Shown here: piece by piece, positions 50,289 to 57,445 of the stretch | Numbering within the stretch: the stretch's first letter is position 1 | Layout: each line of letters begins with the position of its first letter | Source: a virus | Length of the DNA stretch: 64,000 bases | Reading direction: 5' to 3' (one strand) | Virus record (IMG/VR): IMGVR_UViG_3300044846_005229 | Coordinates: 62,001 to 126,000 of that record | Made by a program: the position numbers and the translations under genes | Notes under the pieces: generated by a model | Seen by the model: the letters and a program-made list of their open reading frames with translations, nothing else | Database searches by the model: none | Told to the model about the DNA's origin: nothing

Positions 50289-50429
50289 TCACCCCCAGGG
50301 CCCAAATCTATTGCCGCCGGTAACAAGTCCTACGAAAATAAAAACCCCTAAACACATAAACGCTAATGCCACAAGTGCGGCAAAGCCTCCTGCTGTGTAT
50401 AGCAGCCAGATTGGAATTGTGAATGTCAT
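50289..50429 (-). CDS. Tiny single-pass membrane protein, copy 2 (46 aa)
   Basis: The ATG at 50429 overlaps the TGA of copy 1 (ATGA). MTFTIPIWLLYTAGGFAALV, a long hydrophobic helix, then NRFGPWG. It shares the (F/I)TIP(I/L)WLL opening with the other two copies. Overlap coupling and a conserved motif make translation very likely despite the size. Confidence 0.68.
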   Translation of the reverse strand: MTFTIPIWLLYTAGGFAALVALAFMCLGVFIFVGLVTGGNRFGPWG

Positions 50430-50548
50430 TGCAGTTTAATTGATCGAAGGTAGCGAAGCGCCAAGGCTCCGAAGCAAGCTAGGGCAAGCGTCACAATAAT
50501 TGCACCGCCGCCCGCAAAAAGGAGCCAGATTGGAATGGTAATTGTCAT
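50426..50548 (-). CDS. Tiny single-pass membrane protein, copy 1 (40 aa)
   Basis: The ATG at 50548 overlaps the stop of the 50545-50943 gene (ATGA) and its own stop overlaps copy 2. MTITIPIWLLFAGGGAIIVT, a hydrophobic helix with Cys, then the basic end RYLRSIKLQ. Same family as copies 2 and 3. Confidence 0.68.
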   Translation of the reverse strand: MTITIPIWLLFAGGGAIIVTLALACFGALALRYLRSIKLQ

Positions 50549-50943
50549 TGGCGAACCTCAGGTGTAGCCCCTAGTGCGCGGCGAATGATGTCGCATTGGT
50601 CGGGTGTTAGTTTCACCGCTGACGCACCATATGTCTCAAGTAAACGCAAGGCCTGTTCTTTTTCGGAGGGTGGTTTAGGGCGGCGGTTTAATTTTAAATC
50701 CCCAACGGTAATGCCATCAAAGTATCTGTCTTTCTCTGGGATTGATTGCTGTCCCGCAAATTCGCAAATAGCGTCTAACTCCTGGTCTGCGCCGTGCATA
50801 ATAAGACGACTTGCAAGTTTCATATACTCGGCACGGGGGAATGCCATCTCTACATCGGGATCTGGAACAGTGAAACCCGACTCGTGCATAAACCTCTGCA
50901 CTAATTCGTAGGATGGAAGGTCAATAGATTGGTCCATAGTCAT
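50545..50943 (-). CDS. Member of the ACCDWL/IRRAL accessory family (132 aa)
   Basis: 132 residues. LPSYELVQRFMHE, RLIMHGADQELDAICEFA, RRPKPPSEKEQALRLLE and CDIIRRALG align with the neighbour at 50940-51620. They overlap by 4 nt, a tandem pair. Function unknown; helical throughout. Confidence 0.62.
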   Translation of the reverse strand: MTMDQSIDLPSYELVQRFMHESGFTVPDPDVEMAFPRAEYMKLASRLIMHGADQELDAICEFAGQQSIPEKDRYFDGITVGDLKLNRRPKPPSEKEQALRLLETYGASAVKLTPDQCDIIRRALGATPEVRQ

Positions 50944-51620
50944 TGGGTATCTGTGGGAATGGTGCTCAGGGCGCGGCGAATGATGTTACATTGGACGGGT
51001 GTTAGTATCACCGTTGATGCACCGTTCGCCTCAAGTAAACGTAAGGCCAGTTCTTTTTGGGTCGGAGGTTGCGGGCGCCGAGCGTCGCGGAGAAACTCGA
51101 TGGCCATCGCGTCCCTTGTATTCTTTGCGAGCCAATCACAGCAAGCCTCTAATTCCTGGTCTGCACCCCAGCGGGCTGCTTTGATAGCTATGTAGGTTCC
51201 TTCACCATGGCTGGCAGGGTTATGAGTATAGCAAACCCACTCTCTTTTCCACTGGTTTAGTAACTCTGGGGAAGGGATGATTCGGTGTTGTTCAGTCATT
51301 GGTTGGTCTTCGTTAGTCATTGTAGTCAAATCGTTGGTTGGCGGAATGAAGTATCCATCATTACATCTGATAACTCCGTCATCAGTCAATTCTCGCAGAG
51401 CTTGCATCACTTCGTGTCTATAGGGGGCGCACGGAAAAAAGTGCGTTATCCCCAAGCGCACCCCGGCGGAGCTATGAGGTCCAGGGTTATCTTTGAGAAA
51501 GGATGTGATTTTCTTTTGTATTAGGTTCTGATAGGAAGTTTTTGATTTCATAGCTAATCCGGTTTCTTCTACGGGGTGTCGATTGTTGTTCATTGGTTCA
51601 GACAACGGGGTGGCATTCAT
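50940..51620 (-). CDS. HTH-like domain fused to ACCDWL/IRRAL family unit (226 aa)
   Basis: 226 residues. Residues about 25-90 (QNLIQKKITSFLKDNPGPHSSAGVR, HEVMQALRELTDDGVIRC) look like a winged helix. The C-terminal 115 residues are the family unit: IIPSPELLNQWKREW, AARWGADQELEACCDWLAKN, FLRDARRPQPPTQKELALRLL, CNIIRRAL. An internal ATG (MTEQHRIIPSPE) could start the second part separately. It overlaps the following gene by ATGA. Confidence 0.6.
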   Translation of the reverse strand: MNATPLSEPMNNNRHPVEETGLAMKSKTSYQNLIQKKITSFLKDNPGPHSSAGVRLGITHFFPCAPYRHEVMQALRELTDDGVIRCNDGYFIPPTNDLTTMTNEDQPMTEQHRIIPSPELLNQWKREWVCYTHNPASHGEGTYIAIKAARWGADQELEACCDWLAKNTRDAMAIEFLRDARRPQPPTQKELALRLLEANGASTVILTPVQCNIIRRALSTIPTDTQ

Positions 51621-51775
51621 CGCATATCATCATAATAAAGAGTCATTCTACGGTCGCATAGCTTGCACTTGTATTACTCGCAATGGAAGTCGGACCATGT
51701 TTCTAGCATATAGGGGCATGACCATGACTCTTGTTCGGTGTTGCATCTTGTGGTTTTATCGACGGCATTATTCAT
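51617..51775 (-). pseudogene. Small Cys-rich gene interrupted by an in-frame TAA
   Basis: From ATG 51775 the frame reads MNNAVDKTTRCNTEQ, SWSCPYMLETWSDFHCE, then TAA (51674-51676), then YKCKLCDRRMTLYYDDMR to a TGA overlapping the next start (ATGA). The Cys pattern C..C before and C..C after the stop would complete one zinc ribbon, so both sides belong to one 52-codon gene. A nonsense mutation, a sequencing error or readthrough could explain it. Confidence 0.55.
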
Positions 51776-51780
51776 TTTTA

Positions 51781-52428
51781 TTATAGGTCGATGTCCTTAG
51801 CAATAAATGGTGTGAGTTCATTTCGGAGCGCAACCCATAGCCGCCTAAAGACATTGTACTCACAGAAATTGTGAACCCTCCGCCTGATGTCAAAAAGTTC
51901 GTCATTGGTTGACAGGTACCTATCATTCAAAGAAGCATTAGTGCTTAAGGCATCGTTGAGTTTTTCCTCTAGTTTAGATTTTTCCTGCTTGGTTTCGGTA
52001 AGATCCTTATAGTATCTATTGGACTTATCAGTCTCTATCCTTTTCTCATGCTCTAATTTTGAGATTTTTCCTGCAACTTTTTCTTCATTAAATACGTGCC
52101 ATAGGATGCTTTCTAGCTCAGGTTCGACGGCGAACAGGTGGTGGTAGGTATTTATATCGTCCCCGGTCTTCCAATCTTTCTCAGAGTCATACCGTTGCCA
52201 AGGTTCCGGGGGTCGAATTTCAGAGCATCCTCGGGACACTCTAAACGATTTACATACGTGGTGTAGAGGGAGAATGGTCTCCTTAATGGACGATGGGATA
52301 AACACGGGGGATCCACCCTCAATATAAAGGGGAGACACATCCTCAGCACGGTCCATGTACCTAATATACTTATCGTTGTATACTGGAATGACTTTAGATT
52401 GAAGGGTGTATAAGGTGGCGGTTTGCAT
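51781..52428 (-). CDS. Coiled-coil hypothetical protein (215 aa)
   Basis: 215 residues. The first 110 residues are mixed; 110-170 form a coiled coil (KISKLEHEKRIETDKSNRYYKDLTETKQEKSKLEEKL); the end is aromatic (FCEYNVFRRLWVALRNEL). This resembles the class of phage proteins of unknown function with a Lys/Glu-rich helix. No catalytic motif. Confidence 0.55.
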   Translation of the reverse strand: MQTATLYTLQSKVIPVYNDKYIRYMDRAEDVSPLYIEGGSPVFIPSSIKETILPLHHVCKSFRVSRGCSEIRPPEPWQRYDSEKDWKTGDDINTYHHLFAVEPELESILWHVFNEEKVAGKISKLEHEKRIETDKSNRYYKDLTETKQEKSKLEEKLNDALSTNASLNDRYLSTNDELFDIRRRVHNFCEYNVFRRLWVALRNELTPFIAKDIDL

Positions 52429-52442
52429 TGTGCTGTTTGGGT

Positions 52443-52883
52443 TTAAGGATGGGGGACTTCAGAAAAGTCGATGAAACTCTCGGCAGTTTTAAATTGGTCT
52501 GTAACATCCACGACGGTGTCAGTTTCCGGGTTATACAAGAACACTGTGCAATTGGACTTTACAACGTCTTTCCTTGCCCGTTCTTGTCCGACTTTGCTGT
52601 CGGCTCTCCAAGTATAGTTGATATGAGATTCCCAGCCGTTGGTAATTTCTTTTCTTGATGTTACCATAAGAATCTTCCCCATTCGCCAGGCGACTTCTTT
52701 AATGCAAGCTGTGCGACTATAAGCAATTCTGATGTGAGCGGTTATACTCTCCATTGCTGTTATAAGGTCCGCAAGACCATTTAGATTCCCTGCTTCGCAG
52801 TTCTGTGTTCTGAAATTGAGAAACAAATCTACAAACTCGTTGAATTTGGAATTTAGTTGTTCGGTTGTTACTTGGTTGTCCAT
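52443..52883 (-). CDS. Hypothetical protein (146 aa)
   Basis: 146 residues, alpha/beta. LNGLADLITAMESITAHIRIAYS is helical; WESHINYTWRADSKVGQERARKDVVKSNCTVFLYNPETD resembles a small beta domain. No family recognised. The gap to the upstream gene is 13 nt. Confidence 0.52.
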   Translation of the reverse strand: MDNQVTTEQLNSKFNEFVDLFLNFRTQNCEAGNLNGLADLITAMESITAHIRIAYSRTACIKEVAWRMGKILMVTSRKEITNGWESHINYTWRADSKVGQERARKDVVKSNCTVFLYNPETDTVVDVTDQFKTAESFIDFSEVPHP

Positions 52884-52896
52884 TGTTGTTTAGTGC

Positions 52897-53339
52897 CTAA
52901 GGGGCCCGATAAAATCCGACGCCAGCAACCTCTTCCCAAAGCTGCCGCATCGTTATTAGTATAGCAGCTTGGTGCTTAGAGTCAAGCAGTCCGAAATCGT
53001 GCCGGTAGCGCATGGCCATTGATTCTAGGAGGATCGGGTCTGGCTGTGCCTGGGTGGGGCCAAGAACCCTTAGTGTACACATGGTATCACCTTCTCTTAC
53101 GGTCCTCTCCGAGACTTCGAAACCAAACTCTTGAAGGAGTTTAAATGCAGCAATATAATATGGTTTTCTTATGGGGGGGGGTTCCCTTTGTCCACAACAC
53201 AGTAGATAGTTAGTTCTACGGAACACTCACCCCTGTGGTAAGCTTTTTTAACTAGGGCCCCAATGCGTGTAAGTATCGCGCCCAGATCTGCCAGGGCCTC
53301 TGCATTTTCTAGGGTAATGTGGCCCGATGCGGTTGTCAT
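52897..53339 (-). pseudogene. Gene frameshifted at a C9 run, paralogue of 60734-61012
   Basis: From ATG 53339 one frame reads MTTASGHITLENAEALADLG, RIGALVKKAYHRGECSVELT, VVDKGNPPP and stops at 53169-53171. The next frame continues PPPIRKPYYIAAFKLLQEFGFEVSERT to 52897. The paralogue at 60734-61012 reads across the same place without a break (YAVVSERDPSIRKPS...LKLLKEFGFEVSEK). The break is in a run of nine C at 53172-53180 (plus strand G9); ten C would restore the frame. The protein would have 147 residues. Confidence 0.8.
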
Positions 53340-53426
53340 GTGGTTATTCTATTCATTTAATTTGGAGGGAAGAGTCGGTGGCTGCCATAGTGCGGGCATG
53401 GTTTGAGTGTGGTTGTGGACTCTACC

Positions 53427-54305
53427 TCAGTCATAGACGGCCCAGAGATCATAGTCATCACTTGGATCAGGAGGTTGAAGGTCTCTGTTCTTGTTTTTTG
53501 TTTGGATTCCATATATCCGATGCTTCACCTTGTTCAATTCCACCACAGGGAAAAACCATTGCCCCCTAGACTGGAATGCTCCGGGGAAGCTGCCGCCTTC
53601 TAACCAATTGCGGATTGTGCCCAGGTTGGTTACACCCAAATAGGAAGCTGCAGCTTGGGTGTCTAACAGATCGCCTTTGGAGATAAGGTGGCATGAGTTT
53701 AGGGTATCTACCATTGCACTTAAGCTCTCGTTGTTGGCGGCCAATGTTTCTGCATTTCGCGACAACGTGTCGTTTATGCCTTTAAGCTTTTCGACTGTTT
53801 TATCCAGGTTTTGAGGGTCGCTAACCACGGTTGTTGGGGAATCTTGCATTTCACTCTTGAAGGCTTTCATAATTAAGTCATCATCAATGCTCACATGGGT
53901 TCTGTTAGGGTATTTTCTTCTTGTTTTGTCAAATGGCCCATCAGTCTCATTAACCATTCGTGCAAGTTGGGAGGGAGAATATTGGCCATACAGTTCCCAA
54001 ATGCGCCTCAAGAGTGGGATTCTGGGGTCGTCTTCTCGAAGAGTTGGGTAACCGTCGAGGGGTGAAAGGCAGGACGGAACTGGCCCACTTCCAAATTCTC
54101 CGGCAAAGTCATAAACACCTTGAAATCCAGGTCCCCACGGCATCATCGTCACTACTTCACTAATGATAGGCTTACCGTGTAGAGCCAGGCTCCACCCGTA
54201 AGCAAAGTATACGAGTTTTTGCAACTTGGATAGCGTGATTTGCTGGCCATCTCGCCTAGCAGAATCTATGAACCAGTTTGCCACTAATGTGCTATCGTTC
54301 TTCAT
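53427..54305 (-). CDS. Panacea (DUF4065)-domain protein with C-terminal HTH
   Basis: 292 residues. Residues 5-130 match the Panacea/SocA/GepA fold: ANWFIDSARRDGQQITLSKLQKLVYFAYGW, GKPIISEVVTMMPWGPGF, VYDFAGEFG. Panacea domains act as antitoxins for many toxin types or as phage proteins of unknown role. A coiled linker (about 165-200, NLDKTVEKLKGINDTLSRNAETLAANNESL) leads to an excisionase-like HTH (about 213-245, LLDTQAAASYLGVTNLGTIRNWL). No toxin gene is recognisable next to it. Its promoter abuts the start codon. Confidence 0.75.
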   Translation of the reverse strand: MKNDSTLVANWFIDSARRDGQQITLSKLQKLVYFAYGWSLALHGKPIISEVVTMMPWGPGFQGVYDFAGEFGSGPVPSCLSPLDGYPTLREDDPRIPLLRRIWELYGQYSPSQLARMVNETDGPFDKTRRKYPNRTHVSIDDDLIMKAFKSEMQDSPTTVVSDPQNLDKTVEKLKGINDTLSRNAETLAANNESLSAMVDTLNSCHLISKGDLLDTQAAASYLGVTNLGTIRNWLEGGSFPGAFQSRGQWFFPVVELNKVKHRIYGIQTKNKNRDLQPPDPSDDYDLWAVYD

Positions 54306-54311
54306 ACATTT

Positions 54312-54340
54312 ATCTTACTGTTTCTGCTCCTTAGAAGCAA
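54312..54340 (-). promoter_or_regulatory. Promoter of the Panacea-domain gene, probably leaderless
   Basis: Minus strand TTGCTT, 17 nt, TAAGAT, then 6 nt and the ATG at 54305. Same geometry as the TyrRS promoter. Confidence 0.55.
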
Positions 54341-54407
54341 GCCGGAAAACCGAACCGGGCATGGCGGTTTACCCCCCGTAACTTTAGACTTATCCACATA
54401 CTAATTA

Positions 54408-54950
54408 TTAGTCTGGGACAACATCAAAACGATGAAGCTCGTTTAACATTCTAGCATACTCTGATACAATGGCCCAGTGATCTACAAAAACACGGCAGTT
54501 TGGGTGGGCACCCTTTAGCTGCATCGTTCGGAAGTCAAATGATGGTAAGGATGCGGGCGTTTCGAACTTCACACCTAGGGTACTGGCTTCCCCTGCCCCG
54601 AACAACCTGTCTGCCATCCTCTCCATTTGGAAGATATGCCCATGGTTAGCAGCTATGACATAGACAGCCTTTCCTTCTTTCGCCAGTTTGAATGCTTCGG
54701 TTAGCATCCTTGTGGTCCGGCCAGTTTGAATGTATGGGTCAGATGGCGTTGTCATAGTTGTTGGTTTGGTTGTTGGTTTGGTGAAGGATGCTTCAACGAT
54801 TTGCTTGAGTTTTTCATGGTTGATTTTCTCTAAGGCAGCATTTTGTCGGCGGAGATTTTCCGTCTCTTGACGAATGGTCTCAGTCTTTTGGCGAATGCGT
54901 TCCGTGCTTTGTCGCAGGGGTTCGAGCCAATCGTCTTTGGGGTGTATCAT
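54408..54950 (-). CDS. P-loop-like protein with coiled-coil N-terminus (180 aa)
   Basis: The ATG at 54950 (MIHPKDDWLEPLRQ) overlaps the preceding stop (ATGA). Residues about 10-50 form a coiled coil (STERIRQKTETIRQETENLRRQN). Residues about 70-180 resemble a small phage NTPase family: TGRTTRMLTEAFKLAKEG (Walker A variant), KAVYVIAANHGHIFQMERMADR, VFVDHWAI (Walker B-like). It could be a helicase-like or terminase-like fragment. Catalysis is unproven. Confidence 0.55.
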   Translation of the reverse strand: MIHPKDDWLEPLRQSTERIRQKTETIRQETENLRRQNAALEKINHEKLKQIVEASFTKPTTKPTTMTTPSDPYIQTGRTTRMLTEAFKLAKEGKAVYVIAANHGHIFQMERMADRLFGAGEASTLGVKFETPASLPSFDFRTMQLKGAHPNCRVFVDHWAIVSEYARMLNELHRFDVVPD

Positions 54951-55219
54951 ATTAGGGACCTTAGCGGTATACCACAGGCCTTCAGCCAAAGGGTATCGTT
55001 ACCGATGCGATCGGCGATCGTCTTAAGCTCAGAAATATCGCATGGTACCCTCATCCAGAATACTTCTGGATCCACACAGGGTGCAGACCCGGCATGGAAC
55101 CCCTGAGCCTTAATAAGAATGTGGCCATCATCATCCATACCGTATTCTTGCCCATTGGCATCCGTCACGGTATTTCCCGCCAGCAAAACTCGAAGTAGGA
55201 TTTCTATGGGTTCTTTCAT
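54947..55219 (-). CDS. Small hypothetical protein (90 aa)
   Basis: 90 residues: IEILLRVLLAGNTVTDANGQEYGMDDDGHILI then a DISELKTIADRIGNDTLWL segment. A beta-hairpin followed by helices is likely. No family recognised; couples to the next gene by ATGA. Confidence 0.52.
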   Translation of the reverse strand: MKEPIEILLRVLLAGNTVTDANGQEYGMDDDGHILIKAQGFHAGSAPCVDPEVFWMRVPCDISELKTIADRIGNDTLWLKACGIPLRSLI

Positions 55220-55221
55220 AG

Positions 55222-55734
55222 TTATAGGTGGTTGGAGGGGTGGTGAGAATTAACCTTGTCCTGTACCATAAGCCGAAGTGCTTCGTCGTGAACAAATCTA
55301 TGGTACAAATTTAGGGCACTTGCGAGTACTTCTGCTTTGCTTTGCTGCGTCTTCACCGCAAGCTCGTTTACAGTTGTAACGAAACTGTCTTCGAAGGGCG
55401 CTTCCCCCTCTTCACCCAGTCCGATGTCTGCTATCGACTCCTCAAGAGTAAAAACACGCTCCTTGCCTTGTTCTACTCGGTCAGCTACAGCAATAGCTAA
55501 GCTAATTTCCTCGTCAGAGAAGTCCTGTTCATCATCGGGAACCATTGCTGAAAGCTTTTCGTCTTCATTAAGGTCCGGTGGATCGGCAAACTCTCTCTTT
55601 CTTGCTTGGTCTAGGCCACGCTTAACAGAGGCAATAGCTTCCTTATTTCTGAAAAGCCATGCCTCCTGCGTTGGGTCTAGTTTTATCTTAAACGCCATCC
55701 CTGCAGCATCGAGCCAGCGGTATATCACAGTCAT
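55222..55734 (-). CDS. Acidic hypothetical with RHH-like segment (170 aa)
   Basis: 170 residues. MAFKIKLDPTQEAWLFRNKEAIASVKRGLDQA may be the real start, since it resembles small antitoxin-type N-termini. The centre is acidic (DDEQDFSDEEISLAIAV), and the C-terminus (DSFVTTVNELAVKTQQSKAEVLASALNLYHRFVHDE) fits a ribbon-helix-helix pattern. It overlaps the CopG-like gene 55731-55940 by ATGA. Together they may be regulators or antitoxins; no toxin seen. Confidence 0.5.
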   Translation of the reverse strand: MTVIYRWLDAAGMAFKIKLDPTQEAWLFRNKEAIASVKRGLDQARKREFADPPDLNEDEKLSAMVPDDEQDFSDEEISLAIAVADRVEQGKERVFTLEESIADIGLGEEGEAPFEDSFVTTVNELAVKTQQSKAEVLASALNLYHRFVHDEALRLMVQDKVNSHHPSNHL

Positions 55735-55940
55735 ATCCCTAACCCCACAACATCACGCAAGGTGCCGTCCGAATCGCGAAGAATCACATTGCCCCCTTGC
55801 TGGCGGGTATCTATTGCTTTCTTATAGAGAGCCATGGCACGGCGGAAGATTTCACCACGGGAATGGCCCGTTTGTTCAACAAGGTCTTGCACGTCCTGGG
55901 CGAGGTCAAGTGGCATGATTATATCGAATCTAGTTTTCAT
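55731..55940 (-). CDS. CopG-like ribbon-helix-helix regulator (69 aa)
   Basis: 69 residues. RFDIIMPLDLAQDVQDLVEQTGHSRGEIFRRAMALY is a clear RHH fold (strand, helix A, helix B). Such dimers bind operators in DNA. The C-terminal tail (GGNVILRDSDGTLRDVVGL) is a short beta hairpin. Likely represses its own or a neighbouring promoter. Confidence 0.7.
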   Translation of the reverse strand: MKTRFDIIMPLDLAQDVQDLVEQTGHSRGEIFRRAMALYKKAIDTRQQGGNVILRDSDGTLRDVVGLGI

Positions 55941-55998
55941 TGTCGCGCATCCGTTGATTCTTTGGGAAACATGTGGTCTATGGTTTTATCGAAAAAGT

Positions 55999-56155
55999 TT
56001 ATTTGGCCCTTTTGCGGTCAGACTTCATGGAAGCAAGTATCGATTCGAGTTTTTGGTTGAACTCTTCTCTGGCTCTTTTTGACTCTTCACGGTCAGATTT
56101 TGCAGAAGCAATTAACAAATCAAGTTTTTTTTATTAAATCGTCTTGTGCGGTCAT
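55999..56155 (-). pseudogene. Small coiled-coil gene frameshifted at an A8 run
   Basis: From ATG 56155 the frame reads MTAQDDLIKKT and stops. With one A fewer in the eight-A run (56130-56138 region) it continues LDLLIASAKSDREESKRARE, EFNQKLESILASMKSDRKRAK to TAA at 55999, a 52-codon helical protein. The ATG overlaps the preceding stop (ATGA). Strong internal coding character supports one gene with an indel. Confidence 0.68.
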
Positions 56156-56498
56156 GGTAGGTTTCCGTAAGTCTGCAGGAGCTTGGTGGCAAAATCCACT
56201 ACGATGTCCCGAATGTCAGTGTCTTCAACATAGGGAGAACAAGCGCCCCGTAGGAATTTTCGTAGACTAGGTCCATTGAAACAGCCAACGCAATGATTTG
56301 GTCTGTGGTGGGGAGTGGTGGGGGACGGTGACTGGTTGACGCATCGGTGGCATCTATTCCCCCAACTTCAGCAACGAACTCAAGGCAAGTTACTCTTTCA
56401 GGACACGTAAAGCAGTCGTTCTCTGCAATTTCCTGAAAAGATTTGGTTCGGCCCGGACTGTAACATTCTGGCTTTTTGTGGGCTTGAAATTCCATCAA
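56152..56498 (-). pseudogene. Cys-containing gene, frameshifted near its end
   Basis: From ATG 56498 (MMEFQAHKKPECYSPGRTKS) the frame has ENDCFTCPERVTCLEF and IIALAVSMDLVYENSYGAL, then ends in PMLKTLTFGTS at 56199. A -1 shift near 56235 instead gives VEDTDIRDIVVDFATKLLQ to a TGA at 56152 that overlaps the next gene's ATG, the rule in this operon. The shifted end also matches the helical ending I expect for this phage family. So the gene is probably broken by a 1-nt deletion. Confidence 0.5.
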
Positions 56499-56962
56499 AA
56501 ATCACCTCCGTCAATCTCTTGCAGTCTAGCCATAATCTCCATGTAGAAAACATGGTACTTTGCCATCCGAGCAATATCCTTCTCGGTTACACCTTTGAGG
56601 CGGCGCACATCGGTATTGTGTCTCAAGTCACACAGCTTGACCCTCATCGCATCCTCATTGGCAAAGACCCGATGTTTGTATTCATCGTAAGTCTCACCAG
56701 GCTGCTTGGTAAGGGCGCGGATGCCTTCGATTACCCGGTGAGTGAATCCTTGCTCTCGGAGGTCCGCATAGGTAACCTCGGTATCTTCGATAATGTCGTG
56801 ACCAAGCGCAATGCACTGGAGGTCTTCGTCGTCGGTTTTTAGAAAGTACATCACCTTCAGCGGGTGAAGGATGTAGGGGTTTCCGCCTTTGTCATACTGA
56901 CCGGCATGGGCGTTGGTTGCCAGCACAAGCATTTTGTTGAGGAGTTGGCCTTTGGTGGTCAT
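56495..56962 (-). CDS. HD-domain hydrolase, MESH1/SpoT-like (155 aa)
   Basis: 155 residues. Motifs: A-H-A-GQYDKGGNPYILHPLKV near residue 16, ALGHDIIEDTEVTY near 52 (HD pair), and LCDLRHNTDVRRL near 108. This matches the ppGpp hydrolase domain of SpoT and the MESH1 family, size included. It may remove the host alarmone and keep transcription favourable for the phage. Enzyme activity is inferred from motifs. Its promoter contains a 19-bp palindrome. Confidence 0.82.
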   Translation of the reverse strand: MTTKGQLLNKMLVLATNAHAGQYDKGGNPYILHPLKVMYFLKTDDEDLQCIALGHDIIEDTEVTYADLREQGFTHRVIEGIRALTKQPGETYDEYKHRVFANEDAMRVKLCDLRHNTDVRRLKGVTEKDIARMAKYHVFYMEIMARLQEIDGGDF

Positions 56963-56986
56963 GGGTCGGAAGGGGACTACATCATT

Positions 56987-57015
56987 ACTATAGCGTTTCT
57001 GCAGTGCAGAAACAA
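56987..57015 (-). promoter_or_regulatory. Promoter/operator upstream of the HD hydrolase
   Basis: Minus strand TTGTTT, 17 nt, TATAGT. A perfect 19-bp palindrome, GTTTCTGCA-G-TGCAGAAAC, at 56995-57013 overlaps the -35 and fills most of the spacer, so a dimeric repressor would block polymerase. Confidence 0.65.
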
Positions 57016-57066
57016 GGGTGTGAACCGAACGGTTTAGGGCGGTTTACCGCCCCTGGGCCATTTGGG

Positions 57067-57441
57067 TTAGTTAGCCTGGGTGGAAGACTTCTTATTAGCT
57101 TGGTCTCTCATAAGCATAATGCGGCCACACTCCTCATCAGTGAGTCCAATTTTGAGACTCTTCAGATCGTAGGTGGTCCGAATGTTTTTCAAGATACGGC
57201 TCAATGCCCAGGCAAAATCAGCATCGGTATACTCCGGATTTTTAGGAATCCATTCTTTGGTTCGTCTCCAAGGCCGAGTCCTACCTAGTTTGGTACAATC
57301 GTCCCTATAGTGGCCCACATGCTGATAGTCCAGATGTTGATAGCCATCCTCGTCTTCTCCTAATAAAATTTCAATACACCCGTCAGGGTCCATGTCATCG
57401 AAGTCAGGGAGATGGGGTGGTTGGTTGAAGGGGGTTGTCAT
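57067..57441 (-). CDS. Hypothetical protein (124 aa)
   Basis: 124 residues: acidic start (DFDDMDPDGCIEILLGEDEDG), then HLDYQHVGHYRDDC and a basic helix-rich end (ADFAWALSRILKNIRTTYDL, GRIMLMRDQANKK). No family recognised. It starts 4 nt after the deoxyribosyltransferase-like gene. Confidence 0.52.
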   Translation of the reverse strand: MTTPFNQPPHLPDFDDMDPDGCIEILLGEDEDGYQHLDYQHVGHYRDDCTKLGRTRPWRRTKEWIPKNPEYTDADFAWALSRILKNIRTTYDLKSLKIGLTDEECGRIMLMRDQANKKSSTQAN

Positions 57442-57445
57442 TTAC

